37,574 nt of DNA from JAKAGE01 sp964416665. Lineage in GTDB: Bacteria > Patescibacteriota > Minisyncoccia > UBA6257 > 2-01-FULL-56-20. The stretch covers positions 1 to 37,574 of the forward strand of contig CAYQFA010000003.1 in the NCBI GenBank assembly GCA_964416665.1, in the 5' to 3' direction. The notes beneath the pieces were generated by a model. The model searched no databases. It saw only the letters and a list, made by a program, of their open reading frames with translations, and had not been told where the DNA came from. Shown here piece after piece: positions 1 through 7,460 of the stretch (position 1 is its first letter; every line of letters starts with the position of its first letter). A program made the translations under genes and the position numbers.

Positions 1-2
1 CG

Positions 3-818
3 GCGCTCAGGATGCTCAGGAAATATGGCGAAGAATTTTGCCGAGAGCGCGATTATTCGTCACTGCGAATTTTGGGTACCGTCGGAGAGCCGATCAATCC
101 GGAGGTCTGGCAATGGTACCAAAAAAATCTTGGCGGCGGCATGCTGCCGGTAGAAGACACGTGGTGGCAAACGGAAAATGGCGGGCACTTGATCGTTACC
201 CTGCCGGGGCTTCGGCAGAAACCGGGCATTGCAGGCAAACCGTTCTACGGCATTGATGCCGACGTGGTGGACAAGAATGGCACAAGCGTGCCACCAGGTC
301 AGAAAGGATTTTTGGTCATCAGAAAACCATGGCCATCGGCGCTGCGTGATTGTTTGAACGACCATGAGCGGTTCGAGAAATATTGGAACGAAATCAAGGG
401 CGTATACTTCAGCGGCGACTTTGCCATAAAAGATGATGATGGCGACATCCAGATATTGGGACGAAGCGACGACGTCATCAATGTATCCGGGCACAGAGTC
501 GGCAGCGCGGAGGTGGAAAATGCGCTCGCCTCCCACCCTGCAGTCTCAGAATCCGCGGTGATCGGCAAACCCGACGAGATAAAAGGAGAACGGATCAAGG
601 CGTTCATCGTTTTGAAACCGGGTGTGACGGCAAGCGATGAGCTTATTAAAGAAATTAAGCAGCACGTTAAAGTTGAGATAGCTTCCCTCGCCGCGCCGGA
701 CGAAATAACCTTTGTGCCAAGCTTACCGAAGACCCGAAGCGGCAAGATCATGCGCCGGGTGCTGAAGGCTGAAGAATTGGGGCAGGATCAAGGAGATCTG
801 ACGGTGCTCGAAGGATAA
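3..818 (+). CDS. acs: Acetyl-CoA synthetase, C-terminal part (5' end outside window)
   Basis: AMP-forming acetyl-CoA synthetase activates acetate to acetyl-AMP and then acetyl-CoA in the cytoplasm. The reading frame is open to the left edge, and residues before the first ATG (ALR, then MLRKYGE) match the family, so the gene starts outside the window. About 270 of the usual ~650 residues are present. Visible motifs are GEPINPEVW, the adenylation core DTWWQTENGG, the hinge/A8 region GRSDDVINVSGHRVGSAEVE, and the C-terminal PKTRSGKIMRR. The Lys after RSG (about residue 245 of the visible part) is the catalytic lysine that is acetylated by Pat-type enzymes in other bacteria. No terminator is visible before the next promoter at 842. 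The family call is firm. An intact acetate-activating enzyme is not typical of reduced CPR genomes. Confidence 0.95.
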   Translation, partial: ALRMLRKYGEEFCRERDYSSLRILGTVGEPINPEVWQWYQKNLGGGMLPVEDTWWQTENGGHLIVTLPGLRQKPGIAGKPFYGIDADVVDKNGTSVPPGQKGFLVIRKPWPSALRDCLNDHERFEKYWNEIKGVYFSGDFAIKDDDGDIQILGRSDDVINVSGHRVGSAEVENALASHPAVSESAVIGKPDEIKGERIKAFIVLKPGVTASDELIKEIKQHVKVEIASLAAPDEITFVPSLPKTRSGKIMRRVLKAEELGQDQGDLTVLEG

Positions 819-841
819 GCAAAAAAATAAGCGATCTCCCC

Positions 842-871
842 TTGCCTTCCGCGACAAACCGGTTCTATAAT
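842..871 (+). promoter_or_regulatory. Promoter of the 906 gene
   Basis: The -35 is TTGCCT (842-847), the spacer is 18 nt, and the -10 is a perfect TATAAT (866-871). The leader then holds a small hairpin, ATCTC / GAGAT with a GCAA tetraloop (880-893), directly in front of the GGAGG ribosome site. Confidence 0.6.
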
Positions 872-905
872 CCGGGTAGATCTCGCAAGAGATTGGAGGG
901 AACAA

Positions 906-2339
906 ATGAATAAGCTGAAACGACAAAAGCTTGCCGAAACGGACATTATGGACATGAAACTCGTCCCGCTGTCCGAAGTCGCGGAAGGCTTCTGCAGGCA
1001 CCGCAAGAACAATGGCGAACCGTGCAAACGGCGCGCCGTTGTCATGGGTGTCTGCCCGTCGCACCTCCAGTCCATCGGAGGTCACATCTTCGTAACCGAC
1101 CGACACGCTCCGGAATTCCCTGGCTGGGATGAGAAGCGATACTTTTCGTATTGCCGCGCGTGCGGCGAGTTGGAAAGTGACGGCCACACTTTGGAACTCT
1201 GTCCTGTGCGTCGGGTCAATCCCGACGTGCCGTATCCACCTTCGCCCCGCTTGCCGAACCGGTTGCAATACCAATTCGCAAGGCCAGCAAGAGCGACAAT
1301 CGCTCTGAATGGAAAGCGAATCAACGCGACATGTTGTGGCCCTATCGTGGCTTATCGCATCGAACCGGATGCGGAAGGACTCACGTGGGAGGTTTTCCAC
1401 CTGCCGTCGCGCAGTCTGATCGCACATCTCGATTCGGAGAAAGCGAGCATCAAGCTTATGAGGGAAATATGCCACGACGGCGTTGAGCTCGACTTCAAAG
1501 ATCCGATGAAAATGGATCACGCCGCGCGTTTCCACATCAATCTCGTCGTAACCCACGGCGGCAAAGGGAAGTTTGCACTCATGCCCGGCGGCATCCTGGC
1601 ATGGAACGCCGAGAAACCCTATTTTCGGACACGACAAGAAACAAGCTTCTACTGGATGAAGGAGGAGTCGAAAGAAAAGATCGAGTGTTGGGGACCTTTC
1701 GGGTTTGTGGTAAAAGACTCGGAAGTTTTCCTCCATAGTCTCGACGAACCCTTTCATGGACCGCTTTTCCGGGCAACTTCGCGAGAGCAGGCCATCGCGT
1801 TCTCAAAAGCTGCGACAGCGCTCAACCTTAACTGGCGGGAAAGATGCAGTAAGGAATCTCGCTACTATCCCGAAACGCTCCGCGGCATTGAAAAATTAAT
1901 CGCGGACTTCCACGGCGCCATCCGTCCCAAAGATGGTCTACTGCCGCCACAGCCTCCGCCACCACCGGAGCCGCTTCCAAAACCGGCAACCATGCCCGAC
2001 CTTGCTCCGACGGAAATCTCGATCGCAACTACGGAAGGGCCGTTGAGTGTATCGGCGTATGTGATCGCCGAACATTTTGCAGTCCATCGTCCAATCGATT
2101 ACCGCGAGCACGGATATGTCCTCACTCACCTCCCAACCGGATATCAAATCGGGCGATGCAATAACATGCAGACCTGCCTGGATGTCATACCCGAACTTGC
2201 GAGTCTTGGAGGTTGGAATTTCGCCAATCCAAGACTTATATCTTCGAAATTCGAGATGCAGGTTCCGGAAACAATGAAAGCACTGAATCGACACGGCATC
2301 AACACTGGCCGACAGACGGGAACGATAAGAATCATGTAA
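906..2339 (+). CDS. Zinc-knuckle protein with repeated modules, function unknown
   Basis: This 477-aa soluble protein has no function I recognise. The N-terminus carries a possible zinc site C30-x9-C40-x9-C50-x2-H53, whose GEPCKRRA..GVCPSH pattern resembles small metal knuckles of phage and plasmid proteins. A second Cys cluster is C83-x2-C86..C99. Three stretches look like diverged copies of one module with a core like [W/Y]-E-V-x-HLP[ST] followed by a helix: about 148-190, 266-310 and 388-432. A proline-rich hinge (about 347-363) separates the last copy. The start is supported by a strong GGAGG 5-6 nt upstream. The gene has its own promoter and terminator, so it is a monocistronic unit. A nucleic-acid-binding role is only a guess from the knuckle. 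Confidence 0.8.
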   Translation: MNKLKRQKLAETDIMDMKLVPLSEVAEGFCRHRKNNGEPCKRRAVVMGVCPSHLQSIGGHIFVTDRHAPEFPGWDEKRYFSYCRACGELESDGHTLELCPVRRVNPDVPYPPSPRLPNRLQYQFARPARATIALNGKRINATCCGPIVAYRIEPDAEGLTWEVFHLPSRSLIAHLDSEKASIKLMREICHDGVELDFKDPMKMDHAARFHINLVVTHGGKGKFALMPGGILAWNAEKPYFRTRQETSFYWMKEESKEKIECWGPFGFVVKDSEVFLHSLDEPFHGPLFRATSREQAIAFSKAATALNLNWRERCSKESRYYPETLRGIEKLIADFHGAIRPKDGLLPPQPPPPPEPLPKPATMPDLAPTEISIATTEGPLSVSAYVIAEHFAVHRPIDYREHGYVLTHLPTGYQIGRCNNMQTCLDVIPELASLGGWNFANPRLISSKFEMQVPETMKALNRHGINTGRQTGTIRIM

Positions 2340-2343
2340 TCCT

Positions 2344-2383
2344 GCAGGGTTGCGCCATCCGGTGCAACCCTGCTTTTCGTTTT
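2344..2383 (+). terminator. Rho-independent terminator after the zinc-knuckle gene
   Basis: A perfect 10-bp stem (GCAGGGTTGC 2344-2353 with GCAACCCTGC 2364-2373) is followed by TTTTCGTTTT. It starts 4 nt after the stop codon. Confidence 0.85.
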
Positions 2384-2442
2384 GGCGACGACCAGCCCCA
2401 TTGGTAGCTAAACCGCCCAAAACGTGCTAGACTGGAGGCCTC

Positions 2443-2772
2443 ATGCAGAAACTCAAACATAAGGGCCACTATATTCCACTTACCCTCGCAGGGCTCAATC
2501 AAAAGCTCGGTTTTGAGATCAAGCGCCTTATTCGCGAAAAAGAAGACGGCGTTGTAAAGCACGTCAGCACAAAAGTAAGCCTGAATGGCACTTCCATACT
2601 GATCTTTAAAAATAAAGACGGGAAAAGCGTCACGCTCTCTTATCGGCACGACGAAAGCGGCAACTTGCGATTCGCCCGCGAAAAACAATTCGTGCACATC
2701 GAAGCATCTCCCATCTCAAAAAATTCGCGCGGCGGCGGCATCGGTCGGACAAGCAGCGACATCAAAGGCTAG
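2443..2772 (+). CDS. Small orphan protein (109 aa)
   Basis: I do not recognise a family. The protein is basic, with a mixed alpha/beta look (GHYIPLTLAGL, then alternating hydrophobic strands such as TSILIFKNKDGK and SVTLSYRHDES) and a flexible Gly/Ser-rich tail (NSRGGGIGR). There is no signal peptide or membrane segment. The start is supported by GGAGG (2434-2438) 4 nt upstream of the ATG. The gene lies alone between the terminator at 2344 and the convergent peroxiredoxin gene, whose stop is 22 nt beyond its own. It could be a small nucleic-acid-binding protein because of its charge, but nothing specific supports that. Confidence 0.65.
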   Translation: MQKLKHKGHYIPLTLAGLNQKLGFEIKRLIREKEDGVVKHVSTKVSLNGTSILIFKNKDGKSVTLSYRHDESGNLRFAREKQFVHIEASPISKNSRGGGIGRTSSDIKG

Positions 2773-2794
2773 CACGGCGGAACGTTGCGCACTC

Positions 2795-3265
2795 CTATCG
2801 CATCGCTTTCAGATCCGCCAATACCTCCTCTGCGTGTATCTCCGGTTTCACATTCTCATAAATCTTGGCGATCGAGCCGTCCGGCGCCACTAAAAACGAC
2901 GTTCGTGAGACACCCATAAATTCTTTGCCTATGAACTTTTTTTTGCCAAAGACGCCATACTTCTCCACTACTTCCCTTTTAGGATCGGCCAGCAACGTGA
3001 ACGGCAGATCGTACTTCTCGGCAAACTTCCTGTGGCTTTCTTCAGAATCGATGCTCACGCCAAAAACAACGATCCCCAGCTTCTTGAATGCAGGATAGCT
3101 GTCGCGTATAGCGCACGCCTCCTTCGTACAGCCCGGCGTGTCGTCTTTGGGATAGAAATAGAGCAACACCCACATGCCACGCAGGGCGGACAAGGTATGC
3201 GGCGCGCCGTTCTGGTCGGTCAACGTGAAATCCGGCGCAATATCCTTTGGTTTTAATATGGACAT
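2795..3265 (-). CDS. bcp: Thioredoxin-dependent peroxiredoxin (Bcp/PrxQ type)
   Basis: This enzyme reduces peroxides through a peroxidatic Cys and is recycled by thioredoxin. The sequence has the Bcp signature DDTPGCTKEAC with C46 (peroxidatic) and C51 (resolving, the C-x4-C spacing of Bcp), the YFYPKDDTPGCT core, and the C-terminal SRTSFLVAPDG strand-turn. The length of 156 aa from the chosen ATG is normal. A GTG ten codons earlier (3295) is also open, but the ATG at 3265 gives the usual family N-terminus (ILKPKDIAPDFTL) and has an AGAAGG about 10 nt upstream. The gene is monocistronic and divergent from the receiver-domain gene. Confidence 0.93.
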   Translation of the reverse strand: MSILKPKDIAPDFTLTDQNGAPHTLSALRGMWVLLYFYPKDDTPGCTKEACAIRDSYPAFKKLGIVVFGVSIDSEESHRKFAEKYDLPFTLLADPKREVVEKYGVFGKKKFIGKEFMGVSRTSFLVAPDGSIAKIYENVKPEIHAEEVLADLKAMR

Positions 3266-3310
3266 ACTGGTGATGCCTTCTACTACACCCCGCACACTTT
3301 TTTATTACTA

Positions 3311-3339
3311 TTGACCGCGGCTGCAGATTTCCTTAGGAT
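3311..3339 (+). promoter_or_regulatory. Promoter of the receiver-domain gene
   Basis: TTGACC (3311-3316), a 17-nt spacer and TAGGAT (3334-3339). The transcript would include the GGAGG ribosome site at 3361-3365, 9 nt before the ATG. Confidence 0.55.
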
Positions 3340-3374
3340 GAGGAATGGTGTTTGTTTCGCGGAGGTGAAGCAGG

Positions 3375-3746
3375 ATGTATATCCTAATTGTTGACGATGA
3401 CGTAGCTCTGGGAAGAAATCTCGCCAGGGCCCTCCGATCGGCGTTTGACGAGGAAATCGAGGTATTCACCGCCCAAAATGGCGGCGATGCACTTCTGGCC
3501 ATAGCTGAAAATCCCATCGAAGACCTGATGATGGTAGTGACCAACTTCGGTCTTCCCGGGATGACCGGCGGCGAACTCGCCCAACACGTGAAAGAACAAT
3601 GGCCGGAGGCTGGCCCTATCTTCATCCTTTGGACGAAGAAGATAGTTCCCGAGGTGGTAAGCGATCTCTTCAGGATGATCCGCGAGAAGAATCCCGATAT
3701 CGAGGGCTTCGCGCGGAGCGCCAGAACGATGACCGCTCATCACTAA
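3375..3746 (+). CDS. Stand-alone receiver-like protein without the phospho-acceptor Asp
   Basis: The protein is 123 aa and has the CheY-like fold pattern: strand 1 YILIVDDD with the acidic D7-D8-D9, then LALRSAF and a second strand, then VVTNFGLPGMTGGEL. The LPGMTGG loop matches the receiver consensus in which the phosphorylated Asp lies three residues before the Leu, but here that position is Asn57. The strand-4 Thr is seen (FILWTKK), while the usual Lys-Pro of strand 5 is not clear. There is no output domain and no histidine kinase nearby. It may be a pseudo-receiver that works without phosphorylation, for example by protein contact. The start is supported by GGAGG 9 nt upstream. Confidence 0.8.
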   Translation: MYILIVDDDVALGRNLARALRSAFDEEIEVFTAQNGGDALLAIAENPIEDLMMVVTNFGLPGMTGGELAQHVKEQWPEAGPIFILWTKKIVPEVVSDLFRMIREKNPDIEGFARSARTMTAHH

Positions 3747-3757
3747 CTCCCAATCAC

Positions 3758-3801
3758 GCCCGTCAAGAAGGTTCCAATCCTCCTTGACGGGCAATAATTT
3801 T
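3758..3801 (+). terminator. Hairpin after the receiver gene, probable terminator
   Basis: A 10-bp stem GCCCGTCAAG (3758-3767) pairs with CTTGACGGGC (3783-3792), with further partial pairing inside, and is followed by AATAATTTTAT. The T-tract is weak. It lies between two convergent genes. Confidence 0.6.
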
Positions 3802-3815
3802 ATAAATAGGAGCCC

Positions 3816-4412
3816 CTACCCATATTTCTTCGCTATCTTACGCTGCATACGAACGAGTACGAACATGATGATCAATACCGCAACGATACCGGCGATGATG
3901 GTAAAAAAATTGGAAAAATCGTTCCAGTAATCCCCCACAACATATCCAATCCCAAGGGCGGCGGCAGGCTCGATCACGTTCGCAACAAAATCGTAAAAAA
4001 TAAAGGTCCCGAGAGGCACCTTGACCAGGCCGGCAAGAAAATTGGTGATCGAACTGAGCGATCCCGCAAACCGGGTCGTAAAAACTGTTATTGCCGCGTC
4101 GGAGCGCAGCTCCTCCTCAAGGTGGACAAAAAAACGCGCCTTGCGGATGTGCAGGACGCGGAGGATCCAATCGCCGTATTTTCTCGTGATCGCATAACCC
4201 GTGAGATCGCCGAAACAATTCGCCACAACCGCGATCGCAAGCGATCCCCAAAAACTGAAATAGCCCTGGCTTGCAAAAGCTCCGAGAGCAAGGAACATCT
4301 CGTTCACCGGCAACGGCGCACCGACCGCGCCAATATAAACCACGAACGCAAGTGCGGCGTACCGGTAGAGCAAGAGGTACGAAAGAAGGGGGGTCAGTAA
4401 AGAATCCATCAA
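3816..4412 (-). CDS. DedA/VTT-domain integral membrane protein
   Basis: DedA-family proteins are membrane proteins linked to lipid flipping (undecaprenyl phosphate or phospholipids) and membrane homeostasis. The 198-aa protein has the family features: a first hydrophobic helix pair with GAVGAPLPVNEMFLALGA (the conserved Pro/Glu region), a central RKYGDWILR segment, and the re-entrant-type FTTRFAGSLSSITNFLAG with a conserved Arg, followed by two more membrane helices and a basic tail. Its ATG overlaps the stop of the upstream membrane protein gene by 4 nt (ATGA type), so the two are translationally coupled. The exact substrate cannot be told from sequence. Confidence 0.88.
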   Translation of the reverse strand: MMDSLLTPLLSYLLLYRYAALAFVVYIGAVGAPLPVNEMFLALGAFASQGYFSFWGSLAIAVVANCFGDLTGYAITRKYGDWILRVLHIRKARFFVHLEEELRSDAAITVFTTRFAGSLSSITNFLAGLVKVPLGTFIFYDFVANVIEPAAALGIGYVVGDYWNDFSNFFTIIAGIVAVLIIMFVLVRMQRKIAKKYG

Positions 4413-4819
4413 AGGGCGCCTTGTTTAAAATAATTTACGATGGCATTTTGGACGTCGTGCACGGTTTCCGAAGTGTTGAGATTCTCCGCCGAGGCATAAC
4501 TGCCAAGCGTAATATTGGGATAATGCGGATTGGAAACATGCAATTGGTCCTTAAGGTAGTTCTGGGGAAGATTGAATATTCTATTGATATAATCGAATGT
4601 CATCCACGGGTGGATCACACCGACCTCGGTGCTGTTCAAAGTGCCATTTTTTTGGACGAACGCCGAAAGAGAAAGCTCACGGCGATTAATGAGGTTGGCG
4701 CGGCGCAAAGACAGATAATCGCGCACCAAGAAGACGAAAAGCGCCACGAGCACAACGCCCAAAACAACGAGGGTGATCTTTATGCGTTGGCCGAGCGGCT
4801 GGCGCTTCTTTGGTTCCAT
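4409..4819 (-). CDS. Small single-pass membrane protein coupled to DedA gene
   Basis: This is a protein of about 136 aa with a basic N-terminus (MEPKKRQPLGQR), one membrane helix (IKITLVVLGVVLVALFVFLV) and an outside or soluble domain rich in aromatic and Asn residues (HPWMTFDYINRIFNLP, HYPNITLGSYA). I do not recognise a named family. The 4-nt overlap with the dedA-type gene suggests a shared function. The ATG at 4819 is preferred over a GTG at 4837, because a TATGCT -10 box (4826-4831, minus strand) ends 6 nt before it. That matches the leaderless pattern seen elsewhere in the window. Confidence 0.75.
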   Translation of the reverse strand: MEPKKRQPLGQRIKITLVVLGVVLVALFVFLVRDYLSLRRANLINRRELSLSAFVQKNGTLNSTEVGVIHPWMTFDYINRIFNLPQNYLKDQLHVSNPHYPNITLGSYASAENLNTSETVHDVQNAIVNYFKQGAL

Positions 4820-4839
4820 GATATAAGCATACCGCACTA

Positions 4840-4848
4840 TGGTACACT
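4840..4848 (+). promoter_or_regulatory. Extended -10 in front of the 86-aa gene
   Basis: TGG-TACACT (4840-4848) is an extended -10 pattern. A transcript from here would carry the AGGAGG site at 4887-4892. No clear -35 is seen. Confidence 0.35.
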
Positions 4849-4900
4849 GATGGTAGCTCTCCGGAAAAAAGAATATGGAGACGGAGAGGAGGTGATGAAA

Positions 4901-5161
4901 ATGGAAGTGGTATGTTCGGAAGCTCCCCCCGAAGAGACGCTCGCGGCATGCATATCAAAACTCCGCGGTCTTTTTTCTATCGGCCGTAGCCGGTCGCCTT
5001 ACGAAAGGATGCTCCAAGCGCAAACAGCTCTTAAAGAAGCCGAAGATCTTCTCCTGCGCTCGCAAAACCATCCCGAACTTTCAAAACTAAGGAAGGAACT
5101 CCAGACAGCCACGGATTCCGCAGAAGAACACCTGGAAAGATTTTCCAAAATTTCAAGATGA
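4901..5161 (+). CDS. Small helical orphan protein (86 aa)
   Basis: I do not recognise a family. The protein is mostly helical: an N-terminal PPEETLAACISKLRGLFSIG segment, then a heptad-like helix from about residue 32 to the end (RMLQAQTALKEAEDLLLR, LSKLRKELQTATDSAEE), consistent with a coiled coil. The ATG at 4901 is chosen because AGGAGG (4887-4892) is 8 nt upstream; the in-frame ATG at 4895 would leave only 2 nt. The frame is open far upstream, but that part lies antisense to the dedA pair and is not credible as coding. It is followed by a terminator shared with the convergent methyltransferase gene. Confidence 0.65.
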   Translation: MEVVCSEAPPEETLAACISKLRGLFSIGRSRSPYERMLQAQTALKEAEDLLLRSQNHPELSKLRKELQTATDSAEEHLERFSKISR

Positions 5162-5176
5162 AGCGAGGGAAACCTC

Positions 5177-5215
5177 ACGCCTGGCACGCGAATCGCGCTG
5201 GGCGTTCTATTTTTT
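5177..5215 (+). terminator. Terminator after the 86-aa gene
   Basis: ACGCCTGGC (5177-5185) pairs with GCTGGGCGT (5197-5205), with two wobble pairs, followed by TCTATTTTTTA. It overlaps the 3' end of the convergent methyltransferase gene. Confidence 0.65.
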
Positions 5216-5983
5216 ACAAACAAGACATAAAAACAACGGTATTTCCTTCCGGGCAATATCCTCGGCAGTGGCCCGTGGTCCCGGCTCGCTCTTTTTATGG
5301 GAGTTCCACTCTTCCATGCCGATCACTGCAAGGCCCGCCTTGCCGATCGCTTTGAAATACGACTGAAGCGGGCGATGGAATGATGTGGTATAGGTGGTCG
5401 AGGTCTTCCCCGGATGCATGGCAATGGGAACTTTTAATTCGGAAAGATAGCGATCGACGCGCCGATACTGCACCTTCTCTTTTTCATCCCATCCCCAACT
5501 GCTTTCTTTCGGAACGCGAAACGCCGGATGATTGAGCACGATGTATATCGTGCCGCCGGGCTTTACGATGCGCGCGCACTCTTTTGCAACGGCCTGGATA
5601 TTCTCTATGTTTTGCAGCGCGAGTACGATCGCAACCTTATCCAATGTCCCAGCTTTGATGAAAGGAAGATTGTCAGCCTGCGCAATATGAAACTCCAAGC
5701 CTTTTGGTGAATTTTTGCGCGCGATATCAATAAGACTGCGCGAGGCGTCAACGCCGATAATGTGCTTCGTCGCCCTGTAAAATTCGCGTGTGAAAAATCC
5801 CTGGCCACACGCAAGGTCAAGGATCTCATCGCCTGCCGCGATATCCATGAGCCGTAAAAGATTCGGCAGGATCAGTTCTCTCTGATATGTCCCCTCGCCT
5901 TCCAATAATTGGTCGTACCATCCCGCAACATTCTCCCACGAGGTATCTTTCGGCTTCGGCGTGCTGTTCTGCATGCTATCCAT
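5207..5983 (-). CDS. Class I SAM-dependent methyltransferase
   Basis: The 258-aa protein has a Rossmann SAM-binding domain: motif I ILDLACGQGFFTREF (about residues 53-67), motif II acidic GVDASRSLIDIA, motif III HIAQADNLPF, and motif IV VAIVLALQNIENI, followed by VKPGGTIYIVLNHP. This is the Methyltransf_11/25 (UbiE-like) layout. The C-terminal part carries SFHRPLQSYFKAIGKAGL, typical of small-molecule methyltransferases. The substrate is unknown. The ATG at 5974 (three codons in) is a possible alternative start. The gene is divergent from the MFS transporter with only 38 bp between, and the two promoters overlap there. Confidence 0.88.
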   Translation of the reverse strand: MDSMQNSTPKPKDTSWENVAGWYDQLLEGEGTYQRELILPNLLRLMDIAAGDEILDLACGQGFFTREFYRATKHIIGVDASRSLIDIARKNSPKGLEFHIAQADNLPFIKAGTLDKVAIVLALQNIENIQAVAKECARIVKPGGTIYIVLNHPAFRVPKESSWGWDEKEKVQYRRVDRYLSELKVPIAMHPGKTSTTYTTSFHRPLQSYFKAIGKAGLAVIGMEEWNSHKKSEPGPRATAEDIARKEIPLFLCLVCKK

Positions 5984-5984
5984 C

Positions 5985-6013
5985 TTATCATATCCATTTT
6001 TTTGCGGTATAAT
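5985..6013 (+). promoter_or_regulatory. Promoter of the MFS gene, leaderless type
   Basis: TTATCA (5985-5990), a 17-nt spacer and TATAAT (6008-6013). The ATG follows 8 nt after the -10, so transcription should begin at or next to the start codon. Confidence 0.65.
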
Positions 6014-6021
6014 AAGCCGTC

Positions 6022-7320
6022 ATGACGAACCCTCCAAAAGAAAATAATGGGACCTTCCGCTCGCTCAAGCTTCGCAACTATCGCTTATACTTCACCGGAC
6101 AAGCGATCTCCCTTTGTGGAACCTGGATGCAAACCATCGGCCAGGACTGGCTGGTCCTCAAACTCACGAATTCCGGCACCCAGCTCGGCATCGTTTCAGC
6201 ATTCCAATTCTTACCCATCCTCCTCTTTGCGCCGTTTGGCGGCATACTCGCAGACCGCTTCAGTAAGCGAAAAATCCTCTATGTTACCCAGTCCCTTGCC
6301 GGGATCCTCGCCCTCATCCTCGGAACGCTCGTAATAACGAATAATATCCACATCTGGATGATCTATATCCTCGCGCTCTGTCTCGGTATGGTAAATTCGC
6401 TTGATAATCCCTCCCGACAGACCTTCGTTTCCGAAATGGTCGGCGAAGAATATCTCACGAACGCCATCAGTCTCAATTCCACCGAGATCAACCTTGCCCG
6501 AGCCATAGGACCGGCGATCGCCGGAGTCATTATTGCGATGTTTGGCCTCGGCCTTTGTTTCCTGTTCAATGGTTTTTCCTATATAGCTGTCCTCGTCGTG
6601 CTTGCTATGATGAAAAAGGAGGAATTGCACCCTTTGAAACGCATAGCCCGGGCGAAGGGACAACTGAGAGAGGGTCTCCGTTATGTAAGAAATTCCCCTA
6701 TTCTCCTTTATACCCTCGTCATGATGGCGATCATCGGGACGCTTTCCTATGAGTTTTCCGTCAGCCTGCCGCTTCTTGCCCAATTCACTTTCCATGGCGG
6801 TGCGGGAACCTATTCCGCCCTCGTGGCCGCCGTTGGCATCGGATCGGCGGTGGGAGGGCTCTTTGCCGCGAGCCGACGGAAGGTAACCGCGAAAATGCTG
6901 GTTCTTTTCGCGTTTCTCTTCGGTCTGGCATTTTCTGTCGTTGCACTTACGCCGAATACCATCTCGGCATTTTTGATCCTTTTGTTGGTTGGCGCCGCCT
7001 CGATAGGTTTCACCTCCCTGGCAAATACCATTCTACAGCTCGAGACATCGCCGGAAATGCGGGGCCGGGTGATGTCCCTTTGGGCAATAGCGTTTTTGGG
7101 CTCAACCCCCATCGGCGGACCAATTATTGGGCTGATTGGGGAACATCTTGGCCCCCGGTACGGCGTCCTCACCGGCGGATTGGCAGCTATTTTTGCTGCC
7201 GGGATAGGTGCTCTGACCCTATTGAAGGTTCCTGAAGTCATCCTTAAGATGCCCACCGATCCGGCGATACGCAGAGAGGTGGAAGAGCTCAATATTCAAG
7301 AGGATCAAAAAATGCGTTAA
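6022..7320 (+). CDS. MFS transporter (EntS/MFS_3-like exporter)
   Basis: This 432-aa protein has about twelve membrane helices in the cytoplasmic membrane. Its N-terminal FRSLKLRNYRLYFTGQAISLCGTWMQ is typical of the MFS_3 (EntS-like) subgroup, which exports siderophores, drugs or other small molecules. The loop 2-3 motif GGILADRFSKRK (MFS signature A, G-x3-D-R-x-G/S-R/K) is intact, and SLNSTEINLARAIGPAIAG is the conserved helix-5 region of this family. The substrate cannot be inferred. The gene stands alone, divergent from the methyltransferase. No terminator is visible after it, and the next promoter lies at 7365. Confidence 0.92.
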   Translation: MTNPPKENNGTFRSLKLRNYRLYFTGQAISLCGTWMQTIGQDWLVLKLTNSGTQLGIVSAFQFLPILLFAPFGGILADRFSKRKILYVTQSLAGILALILGTLVITNNIHIWMIYILALCLGMVNSLDNPSRQTFVSEMVGEEYLTNAISLNSTEINLARAIGPAIAGVIIAMFGLGLCFLFNGFSYIAVLVVLAMMKKEELHPLKRIARAKGQLREGLRYVRNSPILLYTLVMMAIIGTLSYEFSVSLPLLAQFTFHGGAGTYSALVAAVGIGSAVGGLFAASRRKVTAKMLVLFAFLFGLAFSVVALTPNTISAFLILLLVGAASIGFTSLANTILQLETSPEMRGRVMSLWAIAFLGSTPIGGPIIGLIGEHLGPRYGVLTGGLAAIFAAGIGALTLLKVPEVILKMPTDPAIRREVEELNIQEDQKMR

Positions 7321-7364
7321 AAAACCAGTATTTATAGGCATTTTAAAGACACGGCCACGGCATA

Positions 7365-7394
7365 TTGACTTTTTGACCCTTCCCATGCTACGAT
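7365..7394 (+). promoter_or_regulatory. Promoter of the 3D-domain gene
   Basis: TTGACT (7365-7370), an 18-nt spacer and TACGAT (7389-7394), with TGC in front of the -10 (extended type). Confidence 0.55.
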
Positions 7395-7423
7395 AGACTT
7401 ACATTCCAATAGAGAGATATTAT

Positions 7424-7445
7424 GCCCCGCGAGGGGCGTTTTTAT
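7424..7445 (+). promoter_or_regulatory. Terminator-like hairpin in the 5' leader of the 3D-domain gene
   Basis: GCCCC (7424-7428) pairs with GGGGC (7433-7437) over a GCGA tetraloop, followed by GTTTTTATT. It sits between the promoter and the start codon, so it could act as an attenuator or limit leader transcription. The start codon at 7461 has only a weak GGGA upstream. Confidence 0.55.
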
Positions 7446-7460
7446 TGGGAATAACCCACT

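Noticed and set aside
723..1757. 344-aa minus-strand open frame opposite acs and the zinc-knuckle gene
   Set aside because: It lies antisense to two better-supported genes, has no ribosome site or family match, and its composition is that of a shadow frame.
2401..2433. Promoter TTGGTA ... TAGACT before the 109-aa gene
   Set aside because: The spacer is 21 nt and the start of transcription would fall downstream of the GGAGG site, so it cannot serve that gene as read.
4271..4894. N-terminal extension of the frame that ends at 5161
   Set aside because: This part is antisense to the dedA pair and reads as low-quality sequence; the AGGAGG at 4887-4892 marks the true start at 4901.
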